Source of the DNA: Burkholderiales bacterium
GTDB lineage: Bacteria > Pseudomonadota > Gammaproteobacteria > Burkholderiales > Burkholderiaceae_E
Reading direction: 5' to 3'
Assembly (NCBI GenBank): GCA_003818495.1
Contig: RPRK01000032.1
Coordinates: forward strand, 1-32,791
DNA: 32,791 nt
The position numbers were made by a program, and so were the translations under genes. The stretch's first letter is position 1. Each line of letters opens with the position of its first letter. Of this stretch, positions 23,170-32,791 are shown one piece after another. A model generated the notes under the pieces. The model had not been told where the DNA came from and did not search any database. It was given only the letters and a program-made list of their open reading frames with translations.

Positions 23170-24882
23170 TCAGCCGGGCACACGGCGGAACAGCCGGAAC
23201 TGCTCCTGGCGGTCGACCGGCCGCTGGCCCCGCCAGGCGGGGCGCCAGGAGCCGGGCACCTGCGCCGGGTCGAGCGGCGCGTTGGCGCGGTCCGCGACCA
23301 GCAGCCATTCGCAGTCGCGCCGGGTGTCGTCGAGCCGAAGCGCGCCGAAGTACGCGAAGGTCGCACGCTGCGCGACGTCCAGGCCCAGCGTCGCGACGCA
23401 GCCGTGACGCGGCGACACCACCAGACCGGCCTGCTGGGCGGCATCGCGGTAGGTCTTGCGGTGGTTGCCGGCCGGCAGCCACAGTGTCATCAGCAGGCAC
23501 CATGCGAGCACCATGCCCCCGCCGGACAGGATCACCGAGCGCCACATCGCGCGCGGCTGGCGCGAGATGCGCCAGGCCACCAGCCCGAGCCATGCGAGCG
23601 TCACCACCGCGCCGGCCACCACCTCGAAGACGTCGATCGACGGCAGGAATCCGAGCACCGACTGCTGGGCGCGGAAGGCCATCCTGGGCGGCCAACCCGT
23701 CTGGAACGCGATCCAGTACGCCCAGAGCGCCGCACCCACCAGGGTGAAGGTCATCACGGCGAACCAGTCGATCAGGCTGATCAGGCCGCGCCGGATGGTC
23801 GGCAGGCCGAGGGCGCCGAGCATCGCTGCGGCCGGTACCAGCGGCAGCAGCATCGCCTCGGTGCCGCGGGGCGACAGCATCGCGACGAGTGCGAGGAGGG
23901 CTGCGCAGACGATCGGCACCGCGAGCGCGGGCTCGAGCCAGCGCCCGCGCCAGCGCCACATCGCCCAGCCCGCGATCGGCCAGGCCGGCCAGAAGAACCA
24001 CGGGATGGTCTGGGCGGCGTAGGCCACGGTATCGAGGGAGGGGCCGGAGACGAGCGCGAGGTTCCAGTCGAGCCAGCGTGCGAGGTGCCATCGCCCCGCC
24101 TCGCCGGAGCCGGCGAGCGCGAGCGGCCAGGCCGCGGTGCCGAGCACCGCCACCGGCAGCAGGCCCACGAGCATGGGGCGGGCGACGAGCCGGAAGGCGC
24201 CGGCGCGGGTGGCCAGCAGGACCGCGGCCAGCAGCAGGGCCGCCGCCAGCGGCAGACCGCGCGAGGCGGCGGTCAGTCCGATCGCCAGGCCCGCGACCGC
24301 GCCGCCGAGCCGCGGGCGCTCCAGCGACAGCGCACACCCCAGCAGGAACACCGCGATCCAAGCCACCTGGGCCGACTCGGCCGTCGTCTCGTGCGCCCGG
24401 GCGAGCAGCCCGAAGGTGGCGAGCGTCAGCAGCAGCGCCGAATCGGCGATCGCCCGGCCGTAGTCGACGTGGTTCGCGGAGGCGCCGAACGGGTCCATCG
24501 GCTGGGCCTCGGGCCGCCGGGCGAGCAGCCACGTGGCGTACCAGATGCACAGCAGCGCCAGCGCGAGCCAGGCCATCGCGACGCCGCGGACCGCCGTGTC
24601 GGGGGCGAGGAACGGCAGCACCCTGATCCCGATCGCACCCAGCCAGAAGGGAAGGGGGCCTTCCTCGACCATCGGCACGCCGACCACGTTGGGCATCAGC
24701 CAGTCGTCGAGGCCGCGCGTGGCGACCGCCATCGTCCAGGCCACCCCGAACCCGGCCGCGTCCTCGTACCGCCACGGATCACGCCCGACCAGCCCCGGCA
24801 CGACATAGAGCGCGCACATCAGCAGGAGCAGCCACCGCGGCATCTTGGCGGCCTGCAGGGCGGTGACGAAGAAGGGCTTCAC
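23170..24882 (-). CDS. GT-C family glycosyltransferase (ArnT/PMT-like)
   Basis: A 570-residue membrane protein with roughly eleven or twelve hydrophobic helices, resembling the ArnT/protein-mannosyltransferase (GT39/GT83) superfamily. The first periplasmic loop GRDPWRYEDAAG holds the acidic residues expected to coordinate the lipid-linked donor, and a periplasmic VPMVEEGPLPFWLGA segment also fits. The C-terminal ~120 residues (from about WLPAGNHRKTY) form a soluble domain ending QFRLFRRVPG. It probably transfers a sugar from a polyprenyl-phosphate donor to lipid A, another glycolipid or protein. The start is GTG 24882; ATG 24843 (MPRWLLLL) is an alternative. Confidence 0.85.
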   Translation of the reverse strand: MKPFFVTALQAAKMPRWLLLLMCALYVVPGLVGRDPWRYEDAAGFGVAWTMAVATRGLDDWLMPNVVGVPMVEEGPLPFWLGAIGIRVLPFLAPDTAVRGVAMAWLALALLCIWYATWLLARRPEAQPMDPFGASANHVDYGRAIADSALLLTLATFGLLARAHETTAESAQVAWIAVFLLGCALSLERPRLGGAVAGLAIGLTAASRGLPLAAALLLAAVLLATRAGAFRLVARPMLVGLLPVAVLGTAAWPLALAGSGEAGRWHLARWLDWNLALVSGPSLDTVAYAAQTIPWFFWPAWPIAGWAMWRWRGRWLEPALAVPIVCAALLALVAMLSPRGTEAMLLPLVPAAAMLGALGLPTIRRGLISLIDWFAVMTFTLVGAALWAYWIAFQTGWPPRMAFRAQQSVLGFLPSIDVFEVVAGAVVTLAWLGLVAWRISRQPRAMWRSVILSGGGMVLAWCLLMTLWLPAGNHRKTYRDAAQQAGLVVSPRHGCVATLGLDVAQRATFAYFGALRLDDTRRDCEWLLVADRANAPLDPAQVPGSWRPAWRGQRPVDRQEQFRLFRRVPG

Positions 24883-24925
24883 GGTCCGGACGTCCGGCAG
24901 CGGGCCCGCGTCTCGGGCAGGGGCG

Positions 24926-25073
24926 CCGCGCCTGGCGACGGAGCCGGCGACGGTCCCGGGCAGGCGCGGCGGAAACGACGCAGGGCAGCCGCGAGGCTGC
25001 CCTGGGGAGCGGAGCGCGACGAGGGCGCTCCGGGATCGGCGTCGGCGACGATCCCGGACCGACGGGTCCGGGA
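24926..25073. repeat. Cluster of GC-rich hairpins after rpmE2
   Basis: The 205-base gap holds four inverted repeats. They are 24926-24934/24961-24969 (9 bp), 24981-24990/24995-25004 (perfect 10 bp, 4-base loop), 25029-25038/25049-25058 (10 bp) and 25052-25060/25065-25073 (9 bp). The last two share an arm and exclude each other. None is followed by a T-run. They may end or protect rpmE2 transcripts. Confidence 0.6.
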
Positions 25074-25087
25074 CAGCCGACCCACGA

Positions 25088-25360
25088 TCAGGACGCCGAG
25101 GTCGGCTTGGTCGCGCCGGTGCGCGCGAAGCGCTGGCGGAACTTCTCGACCCGGCCGGTCTCGCTGATGCGCTGCTGCGCGCCGGTGTAGAACGGGTGCG
25201 ACTCCGAGGTCACGTCCAGCTTGTACAGCGGATATTCCTTGCCGTCGTCCATCGTGATCTTCTCGCGGGTGTGCGCGGTCGAGCGGGTGATGAACTTGAA
25301 GCCGTTCGACATGTCGAGGAACACGACGTCGCGGTACTCGGGGTGGATGCCGTCTTTCAT
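25088..25360 (-). CDS. rpmE2: 50S ribosomal protein L31, type B
   Basis: A 90-residue type-B (zinc-free) L31. [28 protein letters not shown] and [28 protein letters not shown] are diagnostic, and the zinc-binding cysteines of type-A L31 are absent. I start at ATG 25360 with GAGG upstream; the track adds 47 unrelated residues. It is third on the minus strand after trxA and rho, but has its own promoter-like sequence. Type-B L31 often replaces zinc-containing L31 under zinc shortage; no Zur-like site was recognised here. Confidence 0.96.
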   Translation of the reverse strand: MKDGIHPEYRDVVFLDMSNGFKFITRSTAHTREKITMDDGKEYPLYKLDVTSESHPFYTGAQQRISETGRVEKFRQRFARTGATKPTSAS

Positions 25361-25442
25361 GCTGGAGCCTCGGTCTTTTGGGTCGCCACGCGCGGGCTGG
25401 ACAGATGGGGCGCGCACGTTCCCGGATTTGGGAAAGCCTACG

Positions 25443-25451
25443 AGTATATCA
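25443..25451 (-). promoter_or_regulatory. Extended -10 promoter of rpmE2
   Basis: On the minus strand TGATATACT fits the extended -10 form TGn-TATAAT (5/6 in the hexamer). It predicts a leader of about 75 bases, which contains a TTCCC/GGGAA hairpin (25419-25434). No -35 match is needed for this class. Confidence 0.5.
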
Positions 25452-25468
25452 GGCCGGGGGGAAATTGG

Positions 25469-25482
25469 CCGCCTCTCGGCGG
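25469..25482 (-). terminator. Possible rho terminator hairpin
   Basis: In the minus-strand transcript CCGCC-GAGA-GGCGG forms a 5-bp stem with a GNRA loop, followed by CCAATTT. Two more hairpins lie between it and the rho stop (25507-25524 and 25541-25556). Together they mark the rho 3' end; the T-tract is poor. Confidence 0.4.
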
Positions 25483-25569
25483 ATTCCCGTTCGGGGCGCA
25501 CCAGGCCGCCGCAAGTATGCGGCGTCCGCCGACGAGGCTCGCTGCCTGTCGGCAGCTCGAAACCCCTCG

Positions 25570-26832
<1,263 letters not shown>

Positions 26833-27102
26833 CGTGGGGGGGGGTGCGGACAGCGTGACGGCTGATCGGAGCCCTGCGGGACGTCCATGGGCGCCTGGGC
26901 GTTATCGCCCGAGTGCGCGTCCCGTCCGGGGGGCTGGGGGGGTGAACCGGCGGGGGGCCGGTCGGAAAAACACGGAGTGAAGCAGGCGGGGTGCGACGGG
27001 CGGATGGGCCCGGCCCTGTCGCCGCGGGACCGATCGCCGGGGTGCCGGGAATCGCCCGCAGCGGGCGGGAGCGCTCGCGCGCTCCCTAGAGAATACGACG
27101 GA
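26833..27102 (-). promoter_or_regulatory. C-rich rho leader
   Basis: The 270-base trxA-rho gap is extremely C-rich in the rho transcript, with C runs of 6, 7, 6 and 9 (26952-26957, 26936-26942, 26928-26933, 26836-26844). Between them lies a small hairpin, GGGCG-loop-CGCCC (26897-26910). C-rich, weakly structured RNA is the known preference of Rho, so this may be where Rho limits its own synthesis. No clear rho promoter was found. Confidence 0.5.
27053..27086 (-). terminator. Tandem GC hairpins after trxA
   Basis: Downstream of trxA the transcript can form a perfect 8-bp stem GGGAGCGC/GCGCTCCC with a GCGA tetraloop (27086-27067), then CGCCCGC/GCGGGCG (27067-27053). No T-run follows. It may be a partial terminator or processing site separating trxA from rho. 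Confidence 0.5.
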
Positions 27103-27432
27103 TCAGAGGTTGGTGTCCAGGAACTGCGTGAGCTGCGACTTCGACAGGGCGCCGACCTTGGTGGCGACCTCTTCTCCATTCTTGAACAGCTTCAGCGTCG
27201 GGATCCCGCGGATGCCGTACTTGGCGGTGATCTCCTGGTTGTCGTCGACGTTGACCTTCACGATGCGCACCTTGCCGTCGTAGTCCTTGGCGACTTCGTC
27301 GAGCAGGGGGGCGATCATCTTGCACGGGCCGCACCATTCGGCCCAGTAGTCGACGAGCACCGGCGCGTCGGACTTGAGCACGTCGGCCTCGAAGTTCGCG
27401 TCGGAAGTGTGGGTGATCTGAGTGCTGGACAT
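27103..27432 (-). CDS. trxA: Thioredoxin 1
   Basis: A 109-residue cytosolic thioredoxin, the general dithiol reductant. The active site is W33-C34-G-P-C37 in [16 protein letters not shown], with the cis-proline in [15 protein letters not shown]. Length and sequence match E. coli-type TrxA. ATG 27432 has AGGAG about ten bases upstream. A TATGGT/TAATTT region before it may hold the promoter, but no clear -35 was found. It is divergent from addB (61-base gap) and precedes rho on the same strand. Confidence 0.98.
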   Translation of the reverse strand: MSSTQITHTSDANFEADVLKSDAPVLVDYWAEWCGPCKMIAPLLDEVAKDYDGKVRIVKVNVDDNQEITAKYGIRGIPTLKLFKNGEEVATKVGALSKSQLTQFLDTNL

Positions 27433-27493
27433 GAGCGTGGGTCTCCTGCCGTCTAAATTACCATAGCCCAATGGCGAGTGCTGATCATCCCCG

Positions 27494-30283
27494 GTGCGGT
27501 CGTTGAGCGGCGTCCCCGTGCGCGAGGGGTCGGGCGGGACCGTCGCGGTCCGTCGGTTCGCGCCGACCGCGCCCGGCGGGGCCGCGTTCTGGGCGGCGGC
27601 CGCCGATGTGCTCGTGCCGTGGCTGCAGGCCGCCGCCGCCGACGGCGTGGCGCCCGCGCTGGTGGTTCCGCGCGGCGCGCTGGTCGCCCCGCTGCAGCGG
27701 GCCCTGCGCCAGCGGCTCGCGGCCCCGGGCCGGCCCTGGGCCCCGCCTCCGATCCGGCCGTGCGCGGCCTGGGCCGACGAGCTGGTGCCCGCGGTGCCGG
27801 TCGACGCGCTCGCCCGCACGCTCTCGCTTCTCGAAGCGCTCGACGCCGCGCTGCCGGACGCCATGCCCCAGCGCGCGCCGGCCGATCGGCTGGCCTTCGC
27901 GGGCGGTCTGCTCGAAGTGCTCGATGCCTTCGCGCAGGCGGGGGCCGCCGGCCGTCTCGGCGATCCGGCCTGGATCGCCACCGTCGTCGACGCCTTCGGA
28001 TCGCCGGCCGCCGAGGAGCGCCTGCGCGAGGACCTGTCGCTGCTCGCCCGGATCGCGAGGGCGACCGACGGCGGCGGCTCCGATCCGACCGCGCAGGGCA
28101 TCGAGCGGATGCGCCGGCTCGCGGCGGCCTGGGCGGCCCGCGGCGCTGCGATCGCATGGATCGCGTGGCAGCCGCCCGAGCCGCTCGAGGCGGTGCTGAT
28201 CGCCGAACTCGAGGCCCGGCTGCCGGCCGGACGCCTCCTCAGGCTCGAGCCCGACTGGGCGGCGATCGGCCGAGTCGCGCCGCTGATCGCGGCCGCCTGG
28301 CCGGAGTGCGTCGGCACCGCGCCGCCGGCACCGCTGCGCGATCGCCGCCGCGGCTGGGCCGCGCGGCCCGTCGACACGCTCGGGCCGGTGCCGGTGATCC
28401 TGCATGCCGCCGACCGTGAGCGCGAGGCGCAGCTCGCCGCGCAGTGGGTGCACGCCCGGCTCGCCGACGCGGCCCGCGACCCTGCGGCGCCCGTGCCCTC
28501 GCTCGCGATCGTCGCGCTCGACCGGTGGCTCGCGCGCCGCGTGCGCGCCCTGCTCGAGCGGGCGGGCGTGCTGATCGACGATCGGGAGGGCTGGCTGCTG
28601 TCGACCACCGTGGCGGCGACCGCGGCCATGGGATGGCTCGATGCGGTGGCCGCGGACGGCTACTACGACGACCTGCTCGGCTGGCTCGACTCGCGCTTCC
28701 TGCGGCCCCCGGGCGGCCTCGCCCTTCGCGACTGGATCGAGCGTCGGGCGACGGGTCACGGCTACCTGCGTGGCTGGGACGGCCTGCAGGGAGACGCCGA
28801 CACGCCGTCGCCCGAGGCGCTCGCCCGGCTGCGCGAGCTCGCGGCGCGCCAGGCGCGGCCGCAGTCCCTGCGCGCGCACCTCGATGCGCTCGAGGACGCG
28901 ATGCGCTGGGCCGGTGCGCCGCGCAGGCTCGCCGGCGACGCGGCCGGCCGCCAGCTGCTGTCGCGGCTCGAGTCCCTGCGCCGGACCGCGGACTCCGACG
29001 GACACGCCCGGGCGCTGCCCTTCGCGGAATTCCGGGCGCTGCTCGCGATGACGCTCGAGCGCCACCGCTTCTACGGCCCGATCGAGAGCCCCGTCGAACT
29101 GCTGACGCCGGTCGACGCCGCCGGCCGCGGCTTCGATGCGGTGCTGGTGCTCGGCGCGTCCGACGCGGCGCTGCCGGCGGCGCCGGGGCCCCTGCCCCTG
29201 GTGAACGAACCGCTGCGGGCGCTGATCGGCCTGCCGACTGCGGCCTCCGCGGCGGCGTCCCAGCAGCGCGATCTCGCGCTGCTGCTCGCGCTGGCACCGG
29301 CGAGCGCGATGACCTGCCGCACGGACCCCGGCGACGGCACGCGGCCGAGCCCCTGGGTCGAGCGGTTCGAGGCGATCACGACGGACGCGACGCTCGCCGG
29401 ACGCGAGGACCGGCCCGGCCTCCCTCGCGAACTGCTGCCGCGGCGCGCGTCGCGCCCCGGCCTCGCGCTGCACGGTGTTCCCCCCGGGCTGTCGGTGGGC
29501 GCGATCGAGCGGCTGGTCGCCTGTCCGTTCAGGTTCCTCGTGCAGGACGGCTGGCGCCTGCGCGAGGCCGACGTGCCGGTCGACGTGCCCGGCGTGCGCG
29601 AGCGTGGGGAACTGGTGCACGAGCTGCTCGAGCGGTTTCACCGCGAGGCGCCGGCCCGCGGCGTCGTGCTCGACGCGGGCGGCGTCGCCCGCGCCCGAGC
29701 GTTGCTGGTCGAGATCACCGACGCGGTCGCCGCGCGCGAGCTCGCCACCGGCGGCGGCGCGCTCGGCGAGCTGGCCGAATGGCGCGCGACGATCGACGCG
29801 TATCTCGAGTGGGCGGTCGCCGACGCGGCGCTCGGCTGGACCTGGCGGGACGGGGAGCGCGCCGCTGCGATCGACGTGGGGTTCGATGCGCTCGACGGTC
29901 CGCGCACCGTTCGTGTCGAAGGCCGGCTCGATCGTCTCGACGAGGGGCCGGGCGGGCTTCGCGTCGTCGACTACAAGCTCGGCGACCCCGCGCGCCTGCG
30001 GCGCATCGCCGCCAAGCCGGACCAGGCGGCGCAGCTCGCGCTCTATGCGCTGATGGCGGCCGAGACGGGCGAAGTCGCGCAGAGCGGATACCTGTCGCTG
30101 CGCCGGGACGGGGTGAAGTGGGTGCCGCTGTCGCAGCCGACGGCCACGGTGCTCGCCGGCTGGCGTGACCGCCTGCCCGCGGTGCTCGCCCGCATCCATG
30201 ACGGCGAGGCGCTGCATGCGACGGGCGTCGAGTGCGGCCACTGCGCCAGCCGCGGGCTGTGCCGCAAGGGACACTGGTCGTGA
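27494..30283 (+). CDS. addB: AddB-like PD-(D/E)XK nuclease with iron-sulfur cysteines
   Basis: A 929-residue subunit of an AddAB-type double-strand-break helicase-nuclease. The N-terminal ~640 residues form a helicase-like fold without an evident Walker A motif, so probably inactive as a motor. The C-terminal nuclease has [30 protein letters not shown] (D826, K828) and [12 protein letters not shown]. Four cysteines (C677 in ACPFRF; C914, C917 and C923 in [11 protein letters not shown]) match the 4Fe-4S staple known from AddB nucleases. The start is uncertain: GTG 27494, TTG 27503 or GTG 27518, none with a strong ribosome-binding site. Its TGA overlaps the GTG of addA, implying coupled translation. 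Confidence 0.87.
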   Translation: MRSLSGVPVREGSGGTVAVRRFAPTAPGGAAFWAAAADVLVPWLQAAAADGVAPALVVPRGALVAPLQRALRQRLAAPGRPWAPPPIRPCAAWADELVPAVPVDALARTLSLLEALDAALPDAMPQRAPADRLAFAGGLLEVLDAFAQAGAAGRLGDPAWIATVVDAFGSPAAEERLREDLSLLARIARATDGGGSDPTAQGIERMRRLAAAWAARGAAIAWIAWQPPEPLEAVLIAELEARLPAGRLLRLEPDWAAIGRVAPLIAAAWPECVGTAPPAPLRDRRRGWAARPVDTLGPVPVILHAADREREAQLAAQWVHARLADAARDPAAPVPSLAIVALDRWLARRVRALLERAGVLIDDREGWLLSTTVAATAAMGWLDAVAADGYYDDLLGWLDSRFLRPPGGLALRDWIERRATGHGYLRGWDGLQGDADTPSPEALARLRELAARQARPQSLRAHLDALEDAMRWAGAPRRLAGDAAGRQLLSRLESLRRTADSDGHARALPFAEFRALLAMTLERHRFYGPIESPVELLTPVDAAGRGFDAVLVLGASDAALPAAPGPLPLVNEPLRALIGLPTAASAAASQQRDLALLLALAPASAMTCRTDPGDGTRPSPWVERFEAITTDATLAGREDRPGLPRELLPRRASRPGLALHGVPPGLSVGAIERLVACPFRFLVQDGWRLREADVPVDVPGVRERGELVHELLERFHREAPARGVVLDAGGVARARALLVEITDAVAARELATGGGALGELAEWRATIDAYLEWAVADAALGWTWRDGERAAAIDVGFDALDGPRTVRVEGRLDRLDEGPGGLRVVDYKLGDPARLRRIAAKPDQAAQLALYALMAAETGEVAQSGYLSLRRDGVKWVPLSQPTATVLAGWRDRLPAVLARIHDGEALHATGVECGHCASRGLCRKGHWS

Positions 30284-32791
30284 CGCGCTCGGGCGAGCGC
30301 TTCGAGGTCGACGGCCGTGCGGTCGATGCCGGCGCGTTCCGGCTCGCCTCGATCGACCCGATCGCGAGCGTGATCGTCGATGCGTGCGCCGGCAGCGGCA
30401 AGACGACGCTGCTGGTCACCCGGATCGTGCGAGCGCTGCTCGACGGATGCGAGCCCGACCAGGTGCTGGCCGTGACCTTCACCCGGCTGGCCGCCCACGA
30501 GATGCGGGAGCGACTCGACCGGGCGTTGCGCGAGCTGGCGCTGGCGGACGACGCCACGCTGCACGAGACGCTCGCCGGCTGGTACGGGCTCGGCGAGGCC
30601 GGTGCCGATGCGGCGGCGCCGCGGGCGCGCGCGCTGTACGAGGCGGTGCTGCGCCACCCTCGCGGCCCCGAGATCACCACCTTCCACCGCTGGTTCCGCA
30701 CGCTGGCCACGATCGGGCCGCTGTCGGCCGAATCCGCCGAGGGCACGCAGCTGAGCGAGGAGGGGGCCGCGCTGCTGCAGCAGGCCTGGTTCGCTTGGCT
30801 CGACGCGCTGCGGGCGCCGTCGCGGGTGCCGGAGCGCGCGGACTTCGAGGCGCTGGTCGACGCGATCGGGCTGTCCGGCGCGCGAAGCTGCCTGATGTCG
30901 CTCGTCGCGCAGCGCACCGACTGGGCCGTGGCGCTCGACGCCGACCTCGACGGGCCGCGCGAGGCGCTCGATGCCGCGGCGCTGCGCGCCGCGCACGCGT
31001 ATCGCGAAGCGTGGCGGGACGCCGCGCAGGCCTTCGCGCGCGGCGGGCACTGGCGCGACGACCCTTCGACGGGTCGCCGCGGGGCGGCTTCGGCGGACGC
31101 CGCCGATGCCGGGCTGCCGGGCCCGATCGACGACGACGCCGACCTGCTGCGCGCGGTCGCGGTCGACACCCGCGTGCGTGACGAACTGCGCGCGCTCGCG
31201 CGGGTGCTGGCCCTCGGGACCGACCCGGCGCGCGCCCTGGCGCTCGTGCTCGACGCGGCCGCCGACCGCGAGTGTGCCGACGTCGAGTCGGCTCGCGACT
31301 GGCTGCGCGGACTCGGGGCCGCCGTGCTCACCGCGGAGGGCGGGGCCCGTGCGTGGAAGAAGAGCAAGGCGCTCACGGCCGCCATTCAGGCCGCCGGCGG
31401 CGACGAGTCGGTGGAGCAGGCGCGCTGGTTCTCGCTGTGCGAATGGGTCGCCACCGCGGTGACGCTCCTCGACGAATGGCGCGCGGTCGGCCTGAACGCC
31501 GCTGCGATGCGCTGCGGCGTCGGTCTGCTCGAGACGTTCCGTCGAACGAAGCGGGCGCAGGGCGTGATCGACTTCGCCGACCTCGAGTCGATCGCGTGGC
31601 GGATGCTTCGCGACCCGGGCACCGCCGCGTACGTGCAGTGCCGGATGGACCGCCGCTATCGGCACCTGCTGTTCGACGAGTTCCAGGACACCAGCAGCCT
31701 GCAGTGGCGGGTGATCGCCGACTGGCTGCAGTCGTACGCCGGAGCCGGCGAGCGGCCATCGGTGTTCGTCGTCGGCGATCCCAAGCAGTCGATCTATCGG
31801 TTCCGGCGGGCCGAGGCGCGGGTCTTCGATGCGGCCAAGGCGCTGCTGCGCGAGGGTTTCGGCGCACGCGAGGCCGGCACCGACACGACGCGTCGCAATG
31901 CCCGCGCGATCGTCGACGTGCTCAACCGCTGCCTGCCCGCCTGCATGCCGCACTACCGCGAGCAGGCGACCGCCGCGGTCGGGCCCGTCGGCTTCGTGTG
32001 GCGCCTGCCGCTCGTCGAAGCCGATCCGGCAGTCGATGCGGACGACGCGCCCTTCGACTGGCTCACCTCGCCGCGCGACGACGAGGCGTCGCTGCGGCAT
32101 CGCGAAGGGCTGGCGATCGCCGACGCGATCCTGATGGCGCGCGACGAACTGGCCGCGCAAGGCCGCACGCTGCGCTGGCGCGAGGTCTACGTGCTCGCCC
32201 GCAGCCGGGGCGGCTTCGAGGCCTACGAGCGCGCGTTGCGCGAGCGTGGCCTGCCCGTGCAGTCCGACCGTGCGGGCGGCCTGCTGCGCACGCTCGAGGG
32301 CGACGACCTGCGCGCGCTGATCGGCTTCGTGCGCCGTCCGGCCGACGATCTCGCCCTCGCGCAGGTGCTGGCCTCGCCGCTCGTGGGGCTCGCGGCGGCA
32401 TCGATCGCGTGGATCGCAGCGCGGGGCCCGGCCCGGGCGTCGGGTGATGCCGCGCCTGGGCCGGCCGCGCCACCGGTCGCCGGGGTGGGCGAGGCGCCGC
32501 GCCCCATGCCGCGTGGCTGGTGGGCGCGGCTGCGCCGGATCGCCGCCGAACCGGATCCGGCGGACCCGGCCCCGTTCGATGCCGCCGCGCTCGTCGCGCT
32601 GCTCGCCGACTGGATCGATGCCGCAGCGCGCCTGCCCGTCCACGACTTCCTGGACGCGGCGCTCGCGCGGGTCGATGCGTTCGCCGCGTATCCGATGGCG
32701 GTCGAGCCCGCGCAGCGCGACGTCGCCCACGCCAACCTGTGCGCGATGCTCGGGCTGGCGCTCGACGTCGACGCCGGCCGCTATCCGAGCC
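30280..32791 (+). CDS. addA: AddA-like UvrD/RecB-type helicase, 5' part (cut by window edge)
   Basis: At least 837 residues of a superfamily 1A helicase; the frame is open to the window edge, which is why it is absent from the ORF track. It starts at GTG 30280, overlapping the addB stop in GTGA. Motifs: SIDPIASVIVDACAGSGKTTL (Walker A, AGSGKT at 37-42), AVTFTRLAAHEMRERL (motif Ia), LLFDEFQDTSSLQW (motif II, 466-471), VVGDPKQSIYRFRRAE (motif III), then TDTTRRNARAIVDVLN. These are typical of AddA/RecB. With AddB it would resect DNA double-strand ends for RecA loading. The C-terminal helicase motifs and the expected nuclease domain lie outside the window. Confidence 0.92.
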   Translation, partial: MTRSGERFEVDGRAVDAGAFRLASIDPIASVIVDACAGSGKTTLLVTRIVRALLDGCEPDQVLAVTFTRLAAHEMRERLDRALRELALADDATLHETLAGWYGLGEAGADAAAPRARALYEAVLRHPRGPEITTFHRWFRTLATIGPLSAESAEGTQLSEEGAALLQQAWFAWLDALRAPSRVPERADFEALVDAIGLSGARSCLMSLVAQRTDWAVALDADLDGPREALDAAALRAAHAYREAWRDAAQAFARGGHWRDDPSTGRRGAASADAADAGLPGPIDDDADLLRAVAVDTRVRDELRALARVLALGTDPARALALVLDAAADRECADVESARDWLRGLGAAVLTAEGGARAWKKSKALTAAIQAAGGDESVEQARWFSLCEWVATAVTLLDEWRAVGLNAAAMRCGVGLLETFRRTKRAQGVIDFADLESIAWRMLRDPGTAAYVQCRMDRRYRHLLFDEFQDTSSLQWRVIADWLQSYAGAGERPSVFVVGDPKQSIYRFRRAEARVFDAAKALLREGFGAREAGTDTTRRNARAIVDVLNRCLPACMPHYREQATAAVGPVGFVWRLPLVEADPAVDADDAPFDWLTSPRDDEASLRHREGLAIADAILMARDELAAQGRTLRWREVYVLARSRGGFEAYERALRERGLPVQSDRAGGLLRTLEGDDLRALIGFVRRPADDLALAQVLASPLVGLAAASIAWIAARGPARASGDAAPGPAAPPVAGVGEAPRPMPRGWWARLRRIAAEPDPADPAPFDAAALVALLADWIDAAARLPVHDFLDAALARVDAFAAYPMAVEPAQRDVAHANLCAMLGLALDVDAGRYPS

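Noticed and set aside
22030-25167. 1045-residue plus-strand ORF
   Set aside because: It lies opposite the MATE and glycosyltransferase genes; its product is low-complexity Arg/Gly/His/Gln-rich, as expected of an antisense shadow in GC-rich DNA.
27485-30274. 929-residue minus-strand ORF opposite addB
   Set aside because: Antisense shadow with Arg/Gly/Val-rich composition; the plus strand has the nuclease motifs and iron-sulfur cysteines.
30043-32730. 895-residue minus-strand ORF opposite addA
   Set aside because: Shadow; the plus-strand frame 30280-32791 carries Walker A, DEFQDT and GDPKQS motifs.

Overview
The window is very GC-rich (roughly 70% by eye, not computed) and almost fully coding, with short intergenic gaps. 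No tRNA, rRNA, CRISPR array, insertion sequence or phage gene was seen. The order rpsP-rimM-trmD-rplS, then Nudix CoA pyrophosphatase, CobD/CbiB-like protein, rsgA, pterin dehydratase, M48 protease and orn, together with trxA-rho-rpmE2 and an AddAB-type helicase-nuclease, suggests a chromosomal segment of a betaproteobacterium, probably Burkholderiales. This is inferred from family content and gene order as I know them, not from a database search.

Region 1 (1-7.4 kb) handles acyl-CoA metabolism. An LCAD-type acyl-CoA dehydrogenase (minus) faces away from an SDR and an alpha/beta hydrolase (plus). A MarR repressor (minus) is divergent from etfB-etfA-acyl-CoA dehydrogenase (plus). Between them are two overlapping promoters and two GTCAAC/GTTGAC palindromes, a compact regulatory switch. 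The dehydrogenases would pass electrons to the ETF encoded beside them.

Region 2 (7.4-12.5 kb) is a set of accessory genes: an L-2-keto-3-deoxyarabonate dehydratase-like protein, an HTH regulator whose C-terminal tail runs antisense into it, a fused lysophospholipid-transporter/acyltransferase, and a PA0069-type radical SAM protein. The last has a near-perfect LexA (SOS) box over its promoter.

Region 3 (12.5-20.8 kb) is conserved housekeeping: a secreted DUF4124-like protein, the rpsP-rimM-trmD-rplS ribosome/tRNA-modification cluster, the Nudix and CobD/CbiB-like genes, and a minus-strand M48 protease-pterin dehydratase-rsgA run divergent from orn.

Region 4 (20.8-25 kb) holds membrane proteins: an AEC transporter, a MATE exporter and a GT-C-type glycosyltransferase.

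Region 5 (25-32.8 kb) has trxA-rho-rpmE2 on the minus strand, with a C-rich rho leader that contains a possible 32-codon upstream ORF and several GC-rich hairpins. Divergent from it is an addB-addA pair. The addA gene runs off the window edge and is missing from the supplied ORF track because it has no stop codon here.

Most of the window is ordinary core genome. I did not find an obviously new multi-gene system. The most interesting signals are regulatory: the MarR/etf control region, the SOS box on the radical SAM gene, and the rho leader.
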